From Diadophis punctatus similis (Eukaryota; Chordata; Lepidosauria; Squamata; Dipsadidae), in assembly GCA_023053685.1 (NCBI GenBank), contig JALIGW010000005.1, positions 18,238,501-18,302,500 on the forward strand: a DNA stretch of 64,000 nucleotides, given 5' to 3'. Made by a program: the position numbers and the translations under genes. Each line of letters opens with the position of its first letter. Position 1 is the stretch's first letter. Positions 33,786-45,535 of this stretch are shown here, one piece after another. The notes under the pieces were generated by a model, which had not been told where the DNA came from, searched no databases, and was given only the letters and a program-made list of their open reading frames with translations.

Positions 33786-35711
33786 CTTGGCCTTATACAA
33801 GGTTAAAGTTTATCTGGTGAAGCCCAGATATAGCTCATTAGTTCATAGCCATTATGAGACAGCCCACCATAGAAGAATAATCCGAATGAGGTACGGAGTC
33901 TTGAAGACAGGGCATACTTTAATTCATCCATTATGCTTTTCTCACATTCTCCATTTGATTATTGTATGTACTCTTTGCAAAACAGGCAATTATTGAGATG
34001 ATTTCTAGTGTGGCCATTTTATTATCTTCCGAGCATTAGATAGCTTCTAGGTGTCCAGTCTGAAGAATGAGTTTCTAACTAATTTCATTCATACCAAGAA
34101 TAGTTTGTTGAGAATGTGCATTATGGAAGCTGACGAGGAGTTCACCCTGCCAATTGTTTTTAAATAGAAACTGATACCAGTTATAGCCTGATGACAATTG
34201 AAAAGGTTGGTTGGGTGTATTAGGAAACAGTTCTGCATATAATTCCAGTTATTTTTGGCTTTCAGCATGCATGCCTAGTCTTTGAAATATCATTTTGAGG
34301 CCATCTGGGGTCTGCTTTTGCTTCTAGCCGAGGATTCTGTGTTATTTGTTTTCATCACTACTATTCTTGCTTCTTGCTCAAAATAATTTATTTAATCTTA
34401 CTGGCACATGGTGACAGGCATTTATTCAGAAGAGTAAAGTGCTTCAGAATTTAAGAAATAAAAAAAATATCAATTTATTCATGTTTCAGTTTGTCATCTG
34501 TGTTTCCCATGAGTAAACCAGTCTTATATATGTTTAAAGGATTTCAGGTTGGCTATAAAAAGACAAGTGAAATAATCTGAATTGAAATCTGTGAGGCAAA
34601 CAAATTAGAAATAAAAAAGAGAAAAAGCAGCAACAATCCAAAGAGACAAAAGTACATTTCCTTGTCAGTATTTAGATAATTTCATTACCTATTTTTTTCT
34701 AGTTGCTCTTTAATTCACATAATCAAACTAAACAGCAAAACACCTAAGGAAATAGGTACTTTATGCTTTACTTTAGTATTAGATATTTCTCTGCTGTGCG
34801 TTTGGTATATTCTATTTCAAATACTAGGTCATTCGTTTTTCAGGTTTAATAATTGCTCTTTATGCTATATTTAGAAAATTCAGGTTTGAGTGAACAATGT
34901 AAGCTATTATAATCAAACGATGCATTTCACATAGTAGTGGTTTGTCTGTTCCACCTCTTTAATTGAGCAGTGTTAGGGGAAGGGAATCTCCAAGTTTTAT
35001 TTACAGAGTTAATATAATTTTATTTTATTAGCCCCTTGTTCCAACTTATTATTTAATTTCATTTCATTTGTAATAGAAACAAATGGGCAGTTATGTAGAA
35101 CGAGACTGTGTAATTTCCCTGTTCGAAATGTTAAAGCCACAATTCAGTGCGCACACACACAGACACACAGAAAAAGATTTGTTTGTTGATTGAGACTTTA
35201 TAATCATTTCTACATTCATAACATTCTTGTAACTGTGGAAGCCAGGTATAATTTATATCAATAGATTCCAGTATAAATTATAAATTAGAAAAAGACCAAG
35301 CACTTATGTTTATGAGCTGCAACAGATATACAAAGGCAAAAAAAAAATTTGATCTCAACACCATCCCTTTAAGCTCATAAAGGATCCCCTTTGAAATAAT
35401 AAAAGAGAGATTTCCTATTAGGGCCCTGATCAGTTAGTGAATGAAGCTTCTTCTATTTCTTCCAGGCTGGTATCTTCTGTCTCCATATACAGTACATGCA
35501 TTTCCCAAGACATGCTGATGCATTCTGATATCACGGAGTATAATTTGAACTCCTCTAGTGAAGTAAGAGAACTTGTGGAAAGGTTTTTTTTTTTTCATTA
35601 TTTGCTTGTAGCCTTTAGTCTTCCAATCCCCAACCCCCCCTACCTACAAGAGTTCCAGCTCCTTTAAAGCTAACTCCAGCACTAGAGACTTTAAGAGGTT
35701 TCAGCAAAACT
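33786..35711. other. no recognisable feature
   Basis: Nearly 2 kb of AT-rich DNA. A short (CA)n is at about 35151-35168. No repeat family or exon was recognised. Confidence 0.5.
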
Positions 35712-35719
35712 CTGTAGGA

Positions 35720-35805
35720 CAGGGGTCCCCAAACTTGGCAACTTTAAGACTTGTGGACTTCAACTCCCAGAATTCTCCAGCCAGCTTGAAGTTTGAAGAC
35801 CTCTG
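35720..35805. mobile_element. short hAT-type MITE, CAGGGGTCTCCAACC family
   Basis: Starts CAGGGGTCCCCAAACTTGGC and shares GGACTTCAACTCCCAGAATT with the 2261 copy. The perfect 8-bp duplication CTGTAGGA lies at 35712-35719 and 35806-35813. At 86 bp it is shorter than the 2261 copy and its right arm is reduced. Confidence 0.88.
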
Positions 35806-35813
35806 CTGTAGGA

Positions 35814-37006
35814 TCTGGACAGCTGCCCTAGGGACTCAGTGCACAGAATGCTCTCCATGGTGCTGAAACTGAAGTCTGACAGGGAACTTCCACTGGTTGT
35901 AGTTTTGAGTACTTGCTGCCTACTTAGAAACTTTGCCTCATTGGACATGTGAAACAAATGAGAACATCCAGAAAAAGCACAACATTGCTTCTTCCCTCCA
36001 CAAAAACGTGGAGCTGCAAATTGGGATTGTTTTGAATCAGGCCCCCCCACCTCTCTCTCACACAACACACACCTGTTTTTCATAAGCATAGAGTTATCCA
36101 GTGTTGCTTCATAATATGTGTTTTGGATTATGCATAAAGGTGAAATGAAAAAAAATGAGAGAAAGTTTTTAAGGAAAACACACCTTTGGGAACTTTAAAA
36201 TAGTCTCCAGGTTTTTATGAAACTGGGTATACTTCATCAAAAACGGAAAAGTAGCAAAATCTTCTCTTAACTTTTCAACTTTGTACACCTATAGGTTTAT
36301 TGAGGGAGTGTCTGAGGAACCTTTTTGACAACCTTAAAATTGCTTTTATCTCTATGGCATGCCTGCTTCTTGACAGCTTTCTAAAGTAATAACTCCTCAT
36401 TTTTATATAAAAAAAATCCACCCACAAAAGCTATTACATTTTGTATTTCATAACATGCTTTGGGTAGAAATGATAGATATTCATGCATTGCAATGCCTTA
36501 TGGAAATGATATGTAGTGTTACATGTTGAAAACTATGAAATATGAGCAAAATAATTTTATGATTAAATTGCAAGTTTTCTTTAAAAAAATATAGCAGATG
36601 AGTTGTTTAGTCTCTGGGACAACTTTCTTCAATTTTCTACTTTCCAGATATATTGCATTTTAATTTTGATCATGCTGGTTGTGAATTATGAAACTGAAGT
36701 CCAGCACACTTCATTATTTTTGGAAAATTTGAGAAAAAATGAAATTATGTAACAAAAAAAATTCAGCATCTGTTCTGTAGCATTAGATTGCATTTATATT
36801 AATAATTAATCTTTTTCAGGAAACCACAACTTTCAACTTCTGTATATCAACATCATGTTTTCTTGAAAGGAAAATGTTTCTTGTTTTAATTATTTTCCTT
36901 CCAGATGGGTATAATCAGGCGTAATGTAGATAGACTGATATAAAGATGTTGCTAATTTTCAGAATTTCTTATCTACTCTTTCTTAATTTCTTAATCTACT
37001 CTTCTA
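35814..37006. other. no recognisable feature
   Basis: AT-rich DNA; the 109-codon minus-strand frame at 35760-36089 starts inside the MITE and has no domain. Confidence 0.5.
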
Positions 37007-37225
37007 AGAGACATGGTGGCGCAGTGGTTAGAATGCAGTATTGCAGGCTAACTCACTGCTCACTGCCAGGAGTTTGATTCTGACCTGCTCAAGGCTGACT
37101 CAGCCTTCTATCCTTCGATAAAATGGTCAGTACAATGAGGACCCAAATTGTTGCTGATTCTGTAAATTGCTTAAAGAGGGCTGTAAAGCACTGTGAAGTG
37201 GTATATAAGTGTAAATGCTATTTCT
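37007..37225 (+). mobile_element. Sauria-type SINE (diverged)
   Basis: GACATGGTGGCGCAGTGGTT, GTTTGATTCTGACC, GCTCAAGGCTGACTCAGCC, GAGGACCCAAATTGTTG and GTGGTATATAAGTG in the family order. Confidence 0.88.
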
Positions 37226-38480
37226 ACTACTATTATAATATTCATTAATTCATCCATCCATTCATCCATCCTTTGGGCTTTAAACATACTGAAATCCCAT
37301 CATATGTTATGTTCATTTTTTGAGGCAAGAAAATCCTGGTAAGATAGCAGTTTTATATTCATTCTGATTTCATAGAAGTAATGTGATAATCAGTTAATGT
37401 TTTCTGATTACAGTAACATAAAGTGATTAATAATTTACCAGGATGTTAAATTCCTGTTGTGCTTGACTGAAGCAAAGAATTGACTCACAGTGTAAAGTGA
37501 TTGCTTCTGGTTTTTATTTCTGATTATTTTTAAACTGAATATCAAATAATGATATGGGGGGAGTGGAGAGATTTCAAAGCCAGATGACTACCTTTACTGT
37601 AAGATGTTTCCAATGGAGAACAAGGCCATTTGTAGGTGAGGACCTACAGCAGGTTACATATCCTTGTGAGCATCTCTGGAATGAGGACAGCACAGTGGCA
37701 AATATCAACAGCCATGCAGCAGATTCTAGCTTTCAAATCTCTCTACAGAGAAGTAATACATAGAATAGACAAAAGAGTAAAATTAATAAAAACACAGACT
37801 GGACATTTGTATGAACACCGACTGTTTATTATTAAGGAGAGTAGATAATTGGTGAATTTAAAAGAAAAATAAAAGGATATGCATAAAATAGGCCACTCTG
37901 TATGTCAGTAGTTACGGAGAACTAATTGGGACTAAAGTGTAAAAGTCAGAGAAAAGCGAAACAGGAAAAAAAAGAAGCTTGTTTTTTTTTACTTTCACCA
38001 TAGTAATTGACATACTTTCACTTTATCATAGTGGCAAACAGCAAAAATAGGAGGAGAAAGGAGAGATTAATTAGAACAACTTGCAAATAAGGGCATCGTG
38101 CCAGATTTATTGCAGAAAAAAGTTTGAAGAATTTGGCAAGAAGGTGACTGCAACAGTTTGCCAATAGTTTGGATGCTTTTAAAAAGGAAATGGAAGAAGG
38201 ATTGGAGGAATAAAAAGGATTTGAAAAAAGGTAAGAAGATTGAAAAATCTGTAGGAAAATAGGCTGGCGATGCAAAACAAACTAATAACAAAGTGGAAGT
38301 TTTGGAAAGTAAGGTAGAAGTTATAAATAGAGAGATGAAGAAATATTTGGATGACTTGGCATTACTAAACTAAGAGAAAATTCAGAACTACTATACTATT
38401 ATAATCTCTGAAAGTTCCTGCATGAGGTGAGGTACCTAAGATAAATTAACATAGCCCCAATCTTTAAAAGGAGAAAGACC
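37226..38480 (+). other. unrecognised; possible decayed L1 ORF1-like coiled coil at 38040-38400
   Basis: Broken plus-strand frames at 38280-38370 give KVEVLESKVEVINREMKKYL, heptad-like and similar in style to the coiled coil of L1 ORF1 proteins, but no RRM or C-terminal motif follows. The rest of the interval has no supported feature. Confidence 0.25.
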
Positions 38481-38482
38481 TA

Positions 38483-39261
38483 CCGTATTTTTCAGAGTAT
38501 AAGATGCACCGGAGTATAAGACGCACCTTAGTTTTTGGGGAGGAAAATAGGGGAAAAAAATCTGCCTACCAGGTATTCATCTGGCTAGCATCCTTAGTCT
38601 GGTCAGCTTCAGCACATTATTTTATCCCCTGGTTAGGACTTAAAAAAACCTTCTTCGGAGAGAGTAACAATGAAAGAGCCTGCAAGCCAGTAAGAGCTGG
38701 GAAGATCGTTAGCACCTGGTTAGAGCTAGGAAAAAACTTATTCGGAGCAAGTAGAGCAATGAAAAAAACCCTGCAAAGACTTAGGGCTGGAAAAACATTC
38801 TTCTGAGAGAGTAACAATGAAAAAGCCTGCAAGCCAGTAAGAGCTGGGAAGATAGATAGCACCTGGTTACGGCTAGAAAAAAACTTATTCGGAGCAAGTA
38901 GAGCAATGAAAAAAACCCTGCAAAGACTTAGGGTTGGAAAAACATTCTTTGGAGAGAGTAACAATGAAAAAGCCTGCAAGCCAGTAAGAGCTGGGAAGAT
39001 AGATAGCACCTGGTTAGGGCTAGAAAAAAACTTATTCGGAGCAAGTAGAGCAATGAAAAAAACCCTGCAAAGACTTAGGGCTGGAAAAACATTCTTTGGA
39101 GAGAGTAACAATGAAAAAGCCTGCAAGGTAAGAGCTGGGAAGATCTGTTAGCACCTAGTGAGGGCTGGAAAAAAAAGCAACATTCGAAGTATAAGACGCA
39201 CCCAAATTTTCAGCCACTTTTAGGGAGGAAAAAGGTGCGTCTTATACTCCGAAAAATACGG
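38483..39261. mobile_element. mariner-like MITE (CCGTATTTTTC...AAGACGCACC ends) with internal tandem array
   Basis: Starts CCGTATTTTTCAGAGTATAA and ends TTATACTCCGAAAAATACGG. TA lies on each side (38481-38482 and 39262-39263). The sub-terminal words AGTATAAGACGCACC occur at both ends. The interior is almost wholly a 147-bp tandem repeat. No transposase motif was seen. Confidence 0.85.
38630..39170. repeat. 147-bp tandem repeat, about 3.7 units
   Basis: The word AGAGTAACAATGA recurs at 38661, 38808, 38955 and 39102, an exact 147-bp step. Because 147 is divisible by 3, frames stay open across units on both strands (a 49-residue period), giving a 169-codon minus-strand frame that is an artefact. 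Confidence 0.95.
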
Positions 39262-39263
39262 TA

Positions 39264-39675
39264 TGTAATAATCTCATAATATCTATGCTGTACAAGAACA
39301 GATTATCAAGCCATATATCTGTAACCACTACAAAATAATAGTACAAACACCAGAATTCACCCACTGCTGTTCTATGCCTTATTTCTTTTTCCTTTTTTTA
39401 ATATATAATTGTGTTTAATTAGTAGATCAATGGAATACTGTGAATATAATCATCCTGATTTAAGTAACACACTTGAAAAATATTAGCATACCTTTGTGGA
39501 CAAAATAGATAAATATGAACTAAAGGGCATTGTGATGCAGATATTTTACAACTGCTGAACAACTGCATTCAGAGGCTGTTAATAAATGGTTATTGATTAA
39601 CCCAGGCAGGAAATATCAAGTGGGATCACAATTCTTGATTTGGTGCTGCCAACAAGAAACAATCTAGAAGTTAGA
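39264..39675. other. no recognisable feature
   Basis: AT-rich DNA; no supported feature. Confidence 0.45.
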
Positions 39676-39679
39676 ATTG

Positions 39680-40134
39680 ATGTTTGTCCATCATTCTTCG
39701 AAGAGGATCTTGACATCTAACAGGTTATGGGCTGTTCATGATGTGACCACAGGTAAGGCCTATACAGGCATGAAATATTCTGCCATATGTCAGGCAGACA
39801 TGTGTGGGCACCATTGTTGCAGCATTTGCAGCTCTAGCTTTGTGGAGTGCTCGCTTCTCTTGTGCTATGGTTGTTCTTCTGTCCTCAGATGCCTGGCACC
39901 ATTGGTGGATCAGTGTGTGCCATGTCGATCGATCTTGTGCCAGGGTTTCCCAGGTGGTGGTGTTGATATCCAAGGACTTGAAGGAGGCTTTCAACGTGTC
40001 TTTGGTATTGATTCCTTTGTCCCCCATGTGATCGCTTTCCTTGAGACAGCTCACCATAGAGGAGCTGTTTAGGAATGTGATGGTCTGACATCCTTGCAAC
40101 ATGGTTTGCCCAGCCCAGAAGATAGAATACATAC
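39680..40134 (-). mobile_element. non-LTR retrotransposon ORF2 C-terminus (RTE-like or related)
   Basis: Minus-strand frames give WAGQTMLQGCQT then KQLLYGELSQGKRSHGGQRN and DTLKASFKSLDINTTTWETL, AQDRSTWHTLIHQ, and a decayed C2H2-like end TYGRIFHACIGLTCGHIMNS. This order (WAGH..., GELxxGKRxxGG, TWExLAxDRxxW, then a zinc finger) is typical of the tail of a widespread endonuclease/reverse-transcriptase polyprotein. A frameshift lies between YGEL and DTLKA. The clade is uncertain. Confidence 0.65.
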
Positions 40135-40139
40135 TTAAC

Positions 40140-40570
40140 CGCATACGCTACCGCATACCTCCCTGCGACCGGTTAGATCGCATAGAGCTGCCCTGATCCG
40201 GGTCCCGTCAGCTAAACAGTGTCGGCTGGCAGGCCCAAGGGCGAGGGCATTCTCTGTGGCAGCTCCTACCCTCTGGAATGAACTGCCCCCCGAGATCCGG
40301 ACCATCCCCACCTTATTGGCCTTCAGAAAAGCTTTGAAGACCTGGCTCTTTCGGCAAGCCTGGGGCCAATGAACGATCTCTTGCTGCTGGCCCATGGTTG
40401 TTATGGATTGGATTGGATGATTGGAATTTTTAAAGTATTATATTGTGTTTTTAATTCTGTTTTTAAATGTTTTTTATATAAATTCTATTTGTATTCCTGT
40501 TAGCCGCTCAGAGTCCCTGCGAGATTGAGCGGCATATAAATACAAATAATAAATAAATAATAAATAAATA
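40140..40570 (+). mobile_element. L2 LINE 3' end
   Basis: The frame from about 40172 reads ALIRVPSAKQCRLAGP, FSVAAPTLWNELPPEIRTIP and LLAFRKALKTWLFRQAWGQ and stops at about 40371. It is collinear with the L2 end at 54200-54918. The 3' UTR has GAGTCCCTGCGAGATTGAGC and GGCATATAAATAC and an AATA-type tail. It is 5' truncated exactly where the antisense LINE ends. Confidence 0.88.
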
Positions 40571-40833
40571 AATATTAAGATGATACCGAGTTAAGGAAAT
40601 TGGTCAATGCTTTAGAGGATAAAGTCTAGATTCAAAAGGATGTCAACAGATTGAATTTTGCAAATTTAGTAGGATAATGTTCAATATGACAAATGTAAAA
40701 TCTGATTAGGGAAAAGAAAATACTTAAAGCCCAGGATCTGTGAATACTAGTAGACTAGTTGAAAACTTCAAACAATCATGGGTTGCGTTAACAAAAGTAT
40801 TCTGTTAAATGATTAGAAGTATAAATTCAACTG

Positions 40834-41168
40834 TATCCTACACTGGTTAGATTGCACTGGGAGTATCAAATTCTGAGTTCGCTTCAAATTGGGGAACTAT
40901 CAGGCAAATTTTTTTAAAAATCTAGAAAATAAGCCTATGGGGACCAGTTATAGAAGCTGTGCATGTTTAACTTAGTTGAAGTTGAGGACAGGGCAACATT
41001 CAAGGCGATTCAGGCTGGATATTAGGAGGAATTTCCTGATGCTAAAAGCTGTTAAGCAGTGGAGCAACCTGTTTTCAAATGGTAATGTTGGTTGTTTTTC
41101 TAGATCCCAGCATTGAGCTGGGAGTTGGATCACAAGGTCTTTTCAACTCGTACAGTCTTTGATTCTAT
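40834..41168 (+). mobile_element. old CR1 LINE 3' fragment
   Basis: GGCTGGATATTAGGAGGAAT, TTTCCTGATGCTAAAAGCTG and AGCAGTGGAGCAACCTG, then GGTCTTTTCAACTCGTACAG and GATTCTATG, follow CR1 3' order. It is strongly mutated. Confidence 0.65.
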
Positions 41169-41905
41169 GTTTATAAGCTATGGTTTGGAATCTGCTGCTT
41201 TTATAAGGATGACCTGTTTGCTTTTCGTTGGTTTTGCTTGCATATTTCTTAACAACTATAATTTCTCTTTCAAAGGAAACCAAATCCTGTAGGGCAGCTA
41301 CTTGACCTTTTCAGTGTACATATGTGGAGAATATGTAATGCAGATAAATGGCACATTTTCCTCTGGTTGAGACTAACACCAGCCCAGAAGGAATGCAGGC
41401 CCAACAGAGAAACTGCAAAGTAGGAAAGAAATTCAATCCCGAATACTTGCTTTTCTCTCTTTTCCATTGGAAGACATGTTATTCTTAAATTAGCTCCTTA
41501 GGGAGAGTATTAATTCTTCAGCCAGTTCTTTTAGATGCCGTGCAAAGTCATGTCATACATTTGTGCTGAGCAATACAAAAATCAGGAGATATCAGAGACT
41601 GGATAGGCTCAGCGAGAGAAATTCGGAGATTGTAACCATTTTATTTACCCACATTACCCATATTTCCATCAAGTCCTCTGACCATAACTCGATCAATTAC
41701 ATCCATATAAAGGGAAATAAATATAAAACATTTGGGCTGAAAATTTTCCTGTCTCCTTTAAGATATTGGAGCACAGATGAAGAGGAAATGCTATAACTTG
41801 TATTTTATTCAAAAAACAAGAGAAGATTCTTCTTAAGATGGACAAAGGTTTTAAAATATCAAAGGTCTAATTCTGCAGGTTGTTTTAAAATACCAAGAGT
41901 TATCC
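41169..41905. other. no recognisable feature
   Basis: AT-rich; no supported feature. Confidence 0.5.
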
Positions 41906-41907
41906 CT

Positions 41908-42114
41908 CCCTCCCTCCCTCTTTTCTCTTTCTCTTTCTCTTTCTCTTTCTCTTTCTTTTTTCTCTTTCTCTTTCTCTTTCTCTTTCTCTTTCTCTTTCTC
42001 TTTCTCTCTCTCTCTCTCTCTTTCTCTTTCTCTTTCTCTTTCTCTCTCTCTCTCTCTCTTTCTCTTTCTCTTTCTCTTTCTCTTTCTCTTTCTCTTTCTC
42101 TTTCTCTTTCTTTC

Positions 42115-42193
<79 letters not shown>

Positions 42194-42224
42194 CATCCAT
42201 CCATCCATCCATCCATCCATCCAT
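41908..42224. repeat. compound microsatellite: (CCCT)n, (TTTCTC)n, (ATCT)n, (CATC)n
   Basis: A 300-bp pyrimidine tract followed by about 20 ATCT units and then CATC units. Stepwise motif changes suggest growth by slippage from one seed. Lys/Arg/Glu frames on the minus strand are artefacts. Confidence 0.95.
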
Positions 42225-43573
42225 CTAAATCTTTAGGAGCACTTTGAGATTCCCATATATTAATCTTCAGTAGTCACAATCTCATCTTCCATAAAGTCTG
42301 TTTTATTGTTTTTACTGTATTTCTAACAAATCCATATTTTGTTCCTTTTGAGCAGTGTAGCCATAATGAGACACAACACTGGCTTCTTGTTTTGGTTCAT
42401 TGCTGTTTAGAACATCATCCACATCCTGTATGTTGATCTCACATATGCTTATTACAACAGTCTGGTTTCATAACATCTGGTTTGAATTCATATTGTTTAA
42501 CATGCTCCATAATTAAGATTAACTTCTTGACTCTCTGAACAAAAAAAGAAAAAGAAATCACACACAAACATTCTTTTTGGATGGGTTGAAAGACAATTTG
42601 CTTTAAAAATTTGGGTGAAAATGTTTATGGGTGAAATGGGCCAAATGGTCATGTCACCATGTTCATGGGGGAAATGGATAAAAAGTTTTGTCTTTTTACA
42701 CTTTTTAAAATTAAGGAATAGCCAAGGGAAGTGTGCTTTTTCATTGTACAAGCCAATTATCATGATAGAAAGTTGGAAAAGGAATTGGAACTTTCCAGAC
42801 ACACAATCAATCCTCTATTTGACAGTGATGTTTATTGCTAACAATCTGTAACAAAACTTCCAAGCAAACCATTTATAATTTTTATATATGCATTGGCCTT
42901 AGCTCAACAATCCATACATACATCTCTATATAGAACCCTTTACAGTTTTTTAACTTCCTTGCTGCCTGCATCCTTGATTCCAATAAGTATTTTTTTTAAA
43001 ATCACAACTTTACTATTCTTATTTACACAACTTCAGCACTCATTTTTCAGGCTTGCTGTTAGAAGGAAGAAAAAGAAAAATAACTCCTTCTTCAACTTCT
43101 TGGAATGTTAACAGCTTGGTCAAGCTTATCTCATTGATATTTGATCTGTCCTTTTCAAATATAGAAGTTTTTTCCATTAGCCAATCCTCTCTGCAGAACT
43201 CTCTTTCTGATCCTGATACTGGATTCTGCTGGTCTTCAAATGAAGATCTCCAGATCTTATTCAAACAGTCCCTCCAGTCTTCATACACCTCAGTATTAAT
43301 TAGGAACTTCAAGCAACATCTGCATGTCACTTTGCATGATAGCGTCAAATAGACAAAAGTCCCCTTAAATGTCAGTTTATGGTTCTGTCCTAATCAGGAC
43401 ATCTTGCTGCCACAATCTGTGGCCTGAATCCTAACATTTAATTAAATCCGAGATGAAATCTCATGAACCTGGTCTTTAAATTGTGGGTTTTTCATTAGGG
43501 AATGTTGACTGACAAGGAGGCTTGAATGAAGGAAAGATTTGTATCAGAAAAGAATACCAGGAGTAGCTTTAAT
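42225..43573. other. no recognisable feature
   Basis: AT-rich. Overlapping frames of about 100 codons at 43040-43352 on both strands have no recognisable domain. Confidence 0.45.
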
Positions 43574-44121
43574 CTGCTATCTTGTACATGTTTGACAAAC
43601 AAATAAATAAATAAAATAAAATATTTCACGAGAAGAGTCCTCCACTCCTCTGCTCGCAACAGAATACCTTATTCCACCAGACTTGAAATATTGGGCTTAG
43701 ACAACCTAGAACTACGTTGCCTTCGAACTGATCTAAATGTAGTTCATAAAATTATCTGCCACAATGTCCTACCTGTCAATGACTACTTCAGCTTCAACCG
43801 CAACAATACATGAGCACACAATAGATACAAACTCAATGTAAACCACTGCAAACTCGACTGCAGAAAATACGACTTCAGCAACAGAGTGATCAATGCCTGG
43901 AATTCACTATCCGACTCTGTGGTTTCTTCCCCAAACCCCCAAAACTTTAACCTTAGACTGTCTACTGTCGACCTCACCCCATTCCTAAGAGGTCTGTAAG
44001 GGGCGTGCCTACTGTCCTATTGTCCTCTTTTCTCGGTACTTACTTTGCTTATGTTTATGTTTATACCTATACCTGCTATCTTGTACATGTTTGACAAACA
44101 AATAAATAAATAAAATAAAAA
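43574..44121 (+). mobile_element. Rex1/CR1-like LINE 3' fragment preceded by a duplicate of its own tail
   Basis: The body (43621-44000) encodes RRVLHSSARNRIPYSTRLE, LGLDNLELRCL, SFNRNNT then a stop, and LSTVDLTPFLRGL. The tail CTGCTATCTTGTACATG...AAATAAAATAAAA at 44073-44121 is also present, unchanged over about 48 bp, at 43574-43621 directly before the body. Confidence 0.85.
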
Positions 44122-44206
44122 ATTTCCACTGAAAGTTCAAAAGCATTGCCAAAAGAACTTCAAAAATTCCAAAGTACTCTGAGAATAAAGTAAAAAAAAC
44201 ACTCCA

Positions 44207-44540
44207 TGTTAGGGGTGAGAATTAATCTCACAGAGGTGATGATTGATCTTTCTCTCGGAGCTCAGACATTTAGAAATGAAACCGAAGTTAAAAAGTCTAA
44301 TTGAAAATATTTATTTCGGTACAAAAACAATAAATTCTGATTGTTTACATCTCTGCTATAAAATGCGACCTTCTCGGTCAAGAGCTAAGTCAAGAAGAAG
44401 TAATGGAGTATCAGGAATGCACACATGCGTACAAGAATATTATATTACGTGTCCTGCTTGTCATGGAATGTACCATAATATTAGGATAGGGGTGCATCAC
44501 CCTGCATAGACATACAACTGACAATATTCACTACGTGACA
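44207..44540 (+). mobile_element. solo LTR, TGTTA...TGACA family (copy 2)
   Basis: Starts TGTTAGGGGTGAGAA and ends CACTACGTGACA. The 5-bp duplication CTCCA is perfect (44202-44206 and 44541-44545). Long stretches are identical to the 16593 copy, including TATTTATTTCGGTACAAAAA, so the family moved recently. No internal genes. Confidence 0.92.
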
Positions 44541-44545
44541 CTCCA

Positions 44546-45073
44546 GAAGTCTATTTCACCATTTATGAAGTCTCATTTACCCAACAACCGTGTTTAATAA
44601 AAAAAACATGCAAGCAAATGGTTCTGTACTCTTCCTCTCAGGAGTATCAGAAGAGAGAATCAAAATGAACTTGATTTAAATTCAAGACTTTTATTATTTA
44701 TGTCACAATCAATTATAATTTATCACAAACACTTAATTTCAGCTTCTGCCTGCATTCATTTCCAAGCTCTGAAACTGGAAGGGTGTATTCGATTAGTAAT
44801 CTAATGATTATTAGTGCAATGCACGGAGTCTACAAGAAATAAGAACAAATCTGAAGCCTGAATCACAACAGTCAGGAAATAACTATTTATTCTACAAATA
44901 TTTTTGATAAAGTATCTTTATACATTAATTTTCAAGAAAGAACCAGTCATAACTTGTACTCTGATAGTTCTGCTATTCTTATTCTTTACGTTTCATTAAT
45001 GAAATAAGGTATTAAGAGAAAAATACAGTTGTGCATAATGTGGTGCCCAGAGGTGGTGGACCATAATTTTAGG
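44546..45073. other. no recognisable feature
   Basis: AT-rich; no supported feature. Confidence 0.5.
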
Positions 45074-45081
45074 CTGTAGGG

Positions 45082-45435
45082 CAGGGGTGTCAAACTCAAT
45101 TTTATTGAAGGCCGCATCAGGGTTGTGTTTGACCTCGGGGGCCCAGGATGGGTGTGGCCAGGGTGGGCATGGCCAGATGACATCACTCGTGTCAGGGGCG
45201 CCTGTGGTGGCCCAAGCTCTCTGCTAATGAAAATGGGCTTGCAAGCTCTGTTTTGGTTCTCCTGCAAGTCCTCTGCCAGTGAAAACGGAGCTTGCAAGGG
45301 CTGCACGTGGCCTTCCCGAGCTCTGTTTTCACTGGCAGAGGCACCGTGGGCAGGTCCTTCGCTGTTTGCAGGGTGGCCCCATGGGCCAGATCTAAGCACC
45401 CTGTGTGCCCGTGGGCCTTGAGTTTGACACCCCTG
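45082..45435 (+). mobile_element. hAT-type MITE, CAGGGGTGTCAAA family
   Basis: Starts CAGGGGTGTCAAACTCAA and ends TTGAGTTTGACACCCCTG. The flanks CTGTAGGG (45074-45081) and CTGTAGGA (45436-45443) match at 7 of 8. The GC-rich frames inside are artefacts. Confidence 0.93.
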
Positions 45436-45535
45436 CTGTAGGAAGGCACTAACTTTAGGAAGGCTATTCTGATGTCACATATTCAGTGTGTTTAGATTTG
45501 TGTGTTCAGCCTTGGCCTTGAGTATCTCTGCAGTA

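Noticed and set aside
38617..39126. A 169-codon minus-strand frame with three 49-residue repeats, like a repeat protein
   Set aside because: The period is 147 bp, divisible by 3, and frames are open on both strands of a MITE tandem array. There is no promoter or start context.
42615..43352. Overlapping frames of about 80-100 codons on both strands, considered as exons
   Set aside because: No domain, no convincing splice sites, and composition like the surrounding AT-rich DNA.
44207..44540. Pairing of the two TGTTA...TGACA LTRs (16593 and 44207) as the ends of one provirus
   Set aside because: They have different 5-bp duplications (TCCAC and CTCCA) and lie 27 kb apart with unrelated repeats between, so each is a separate solo LTR.
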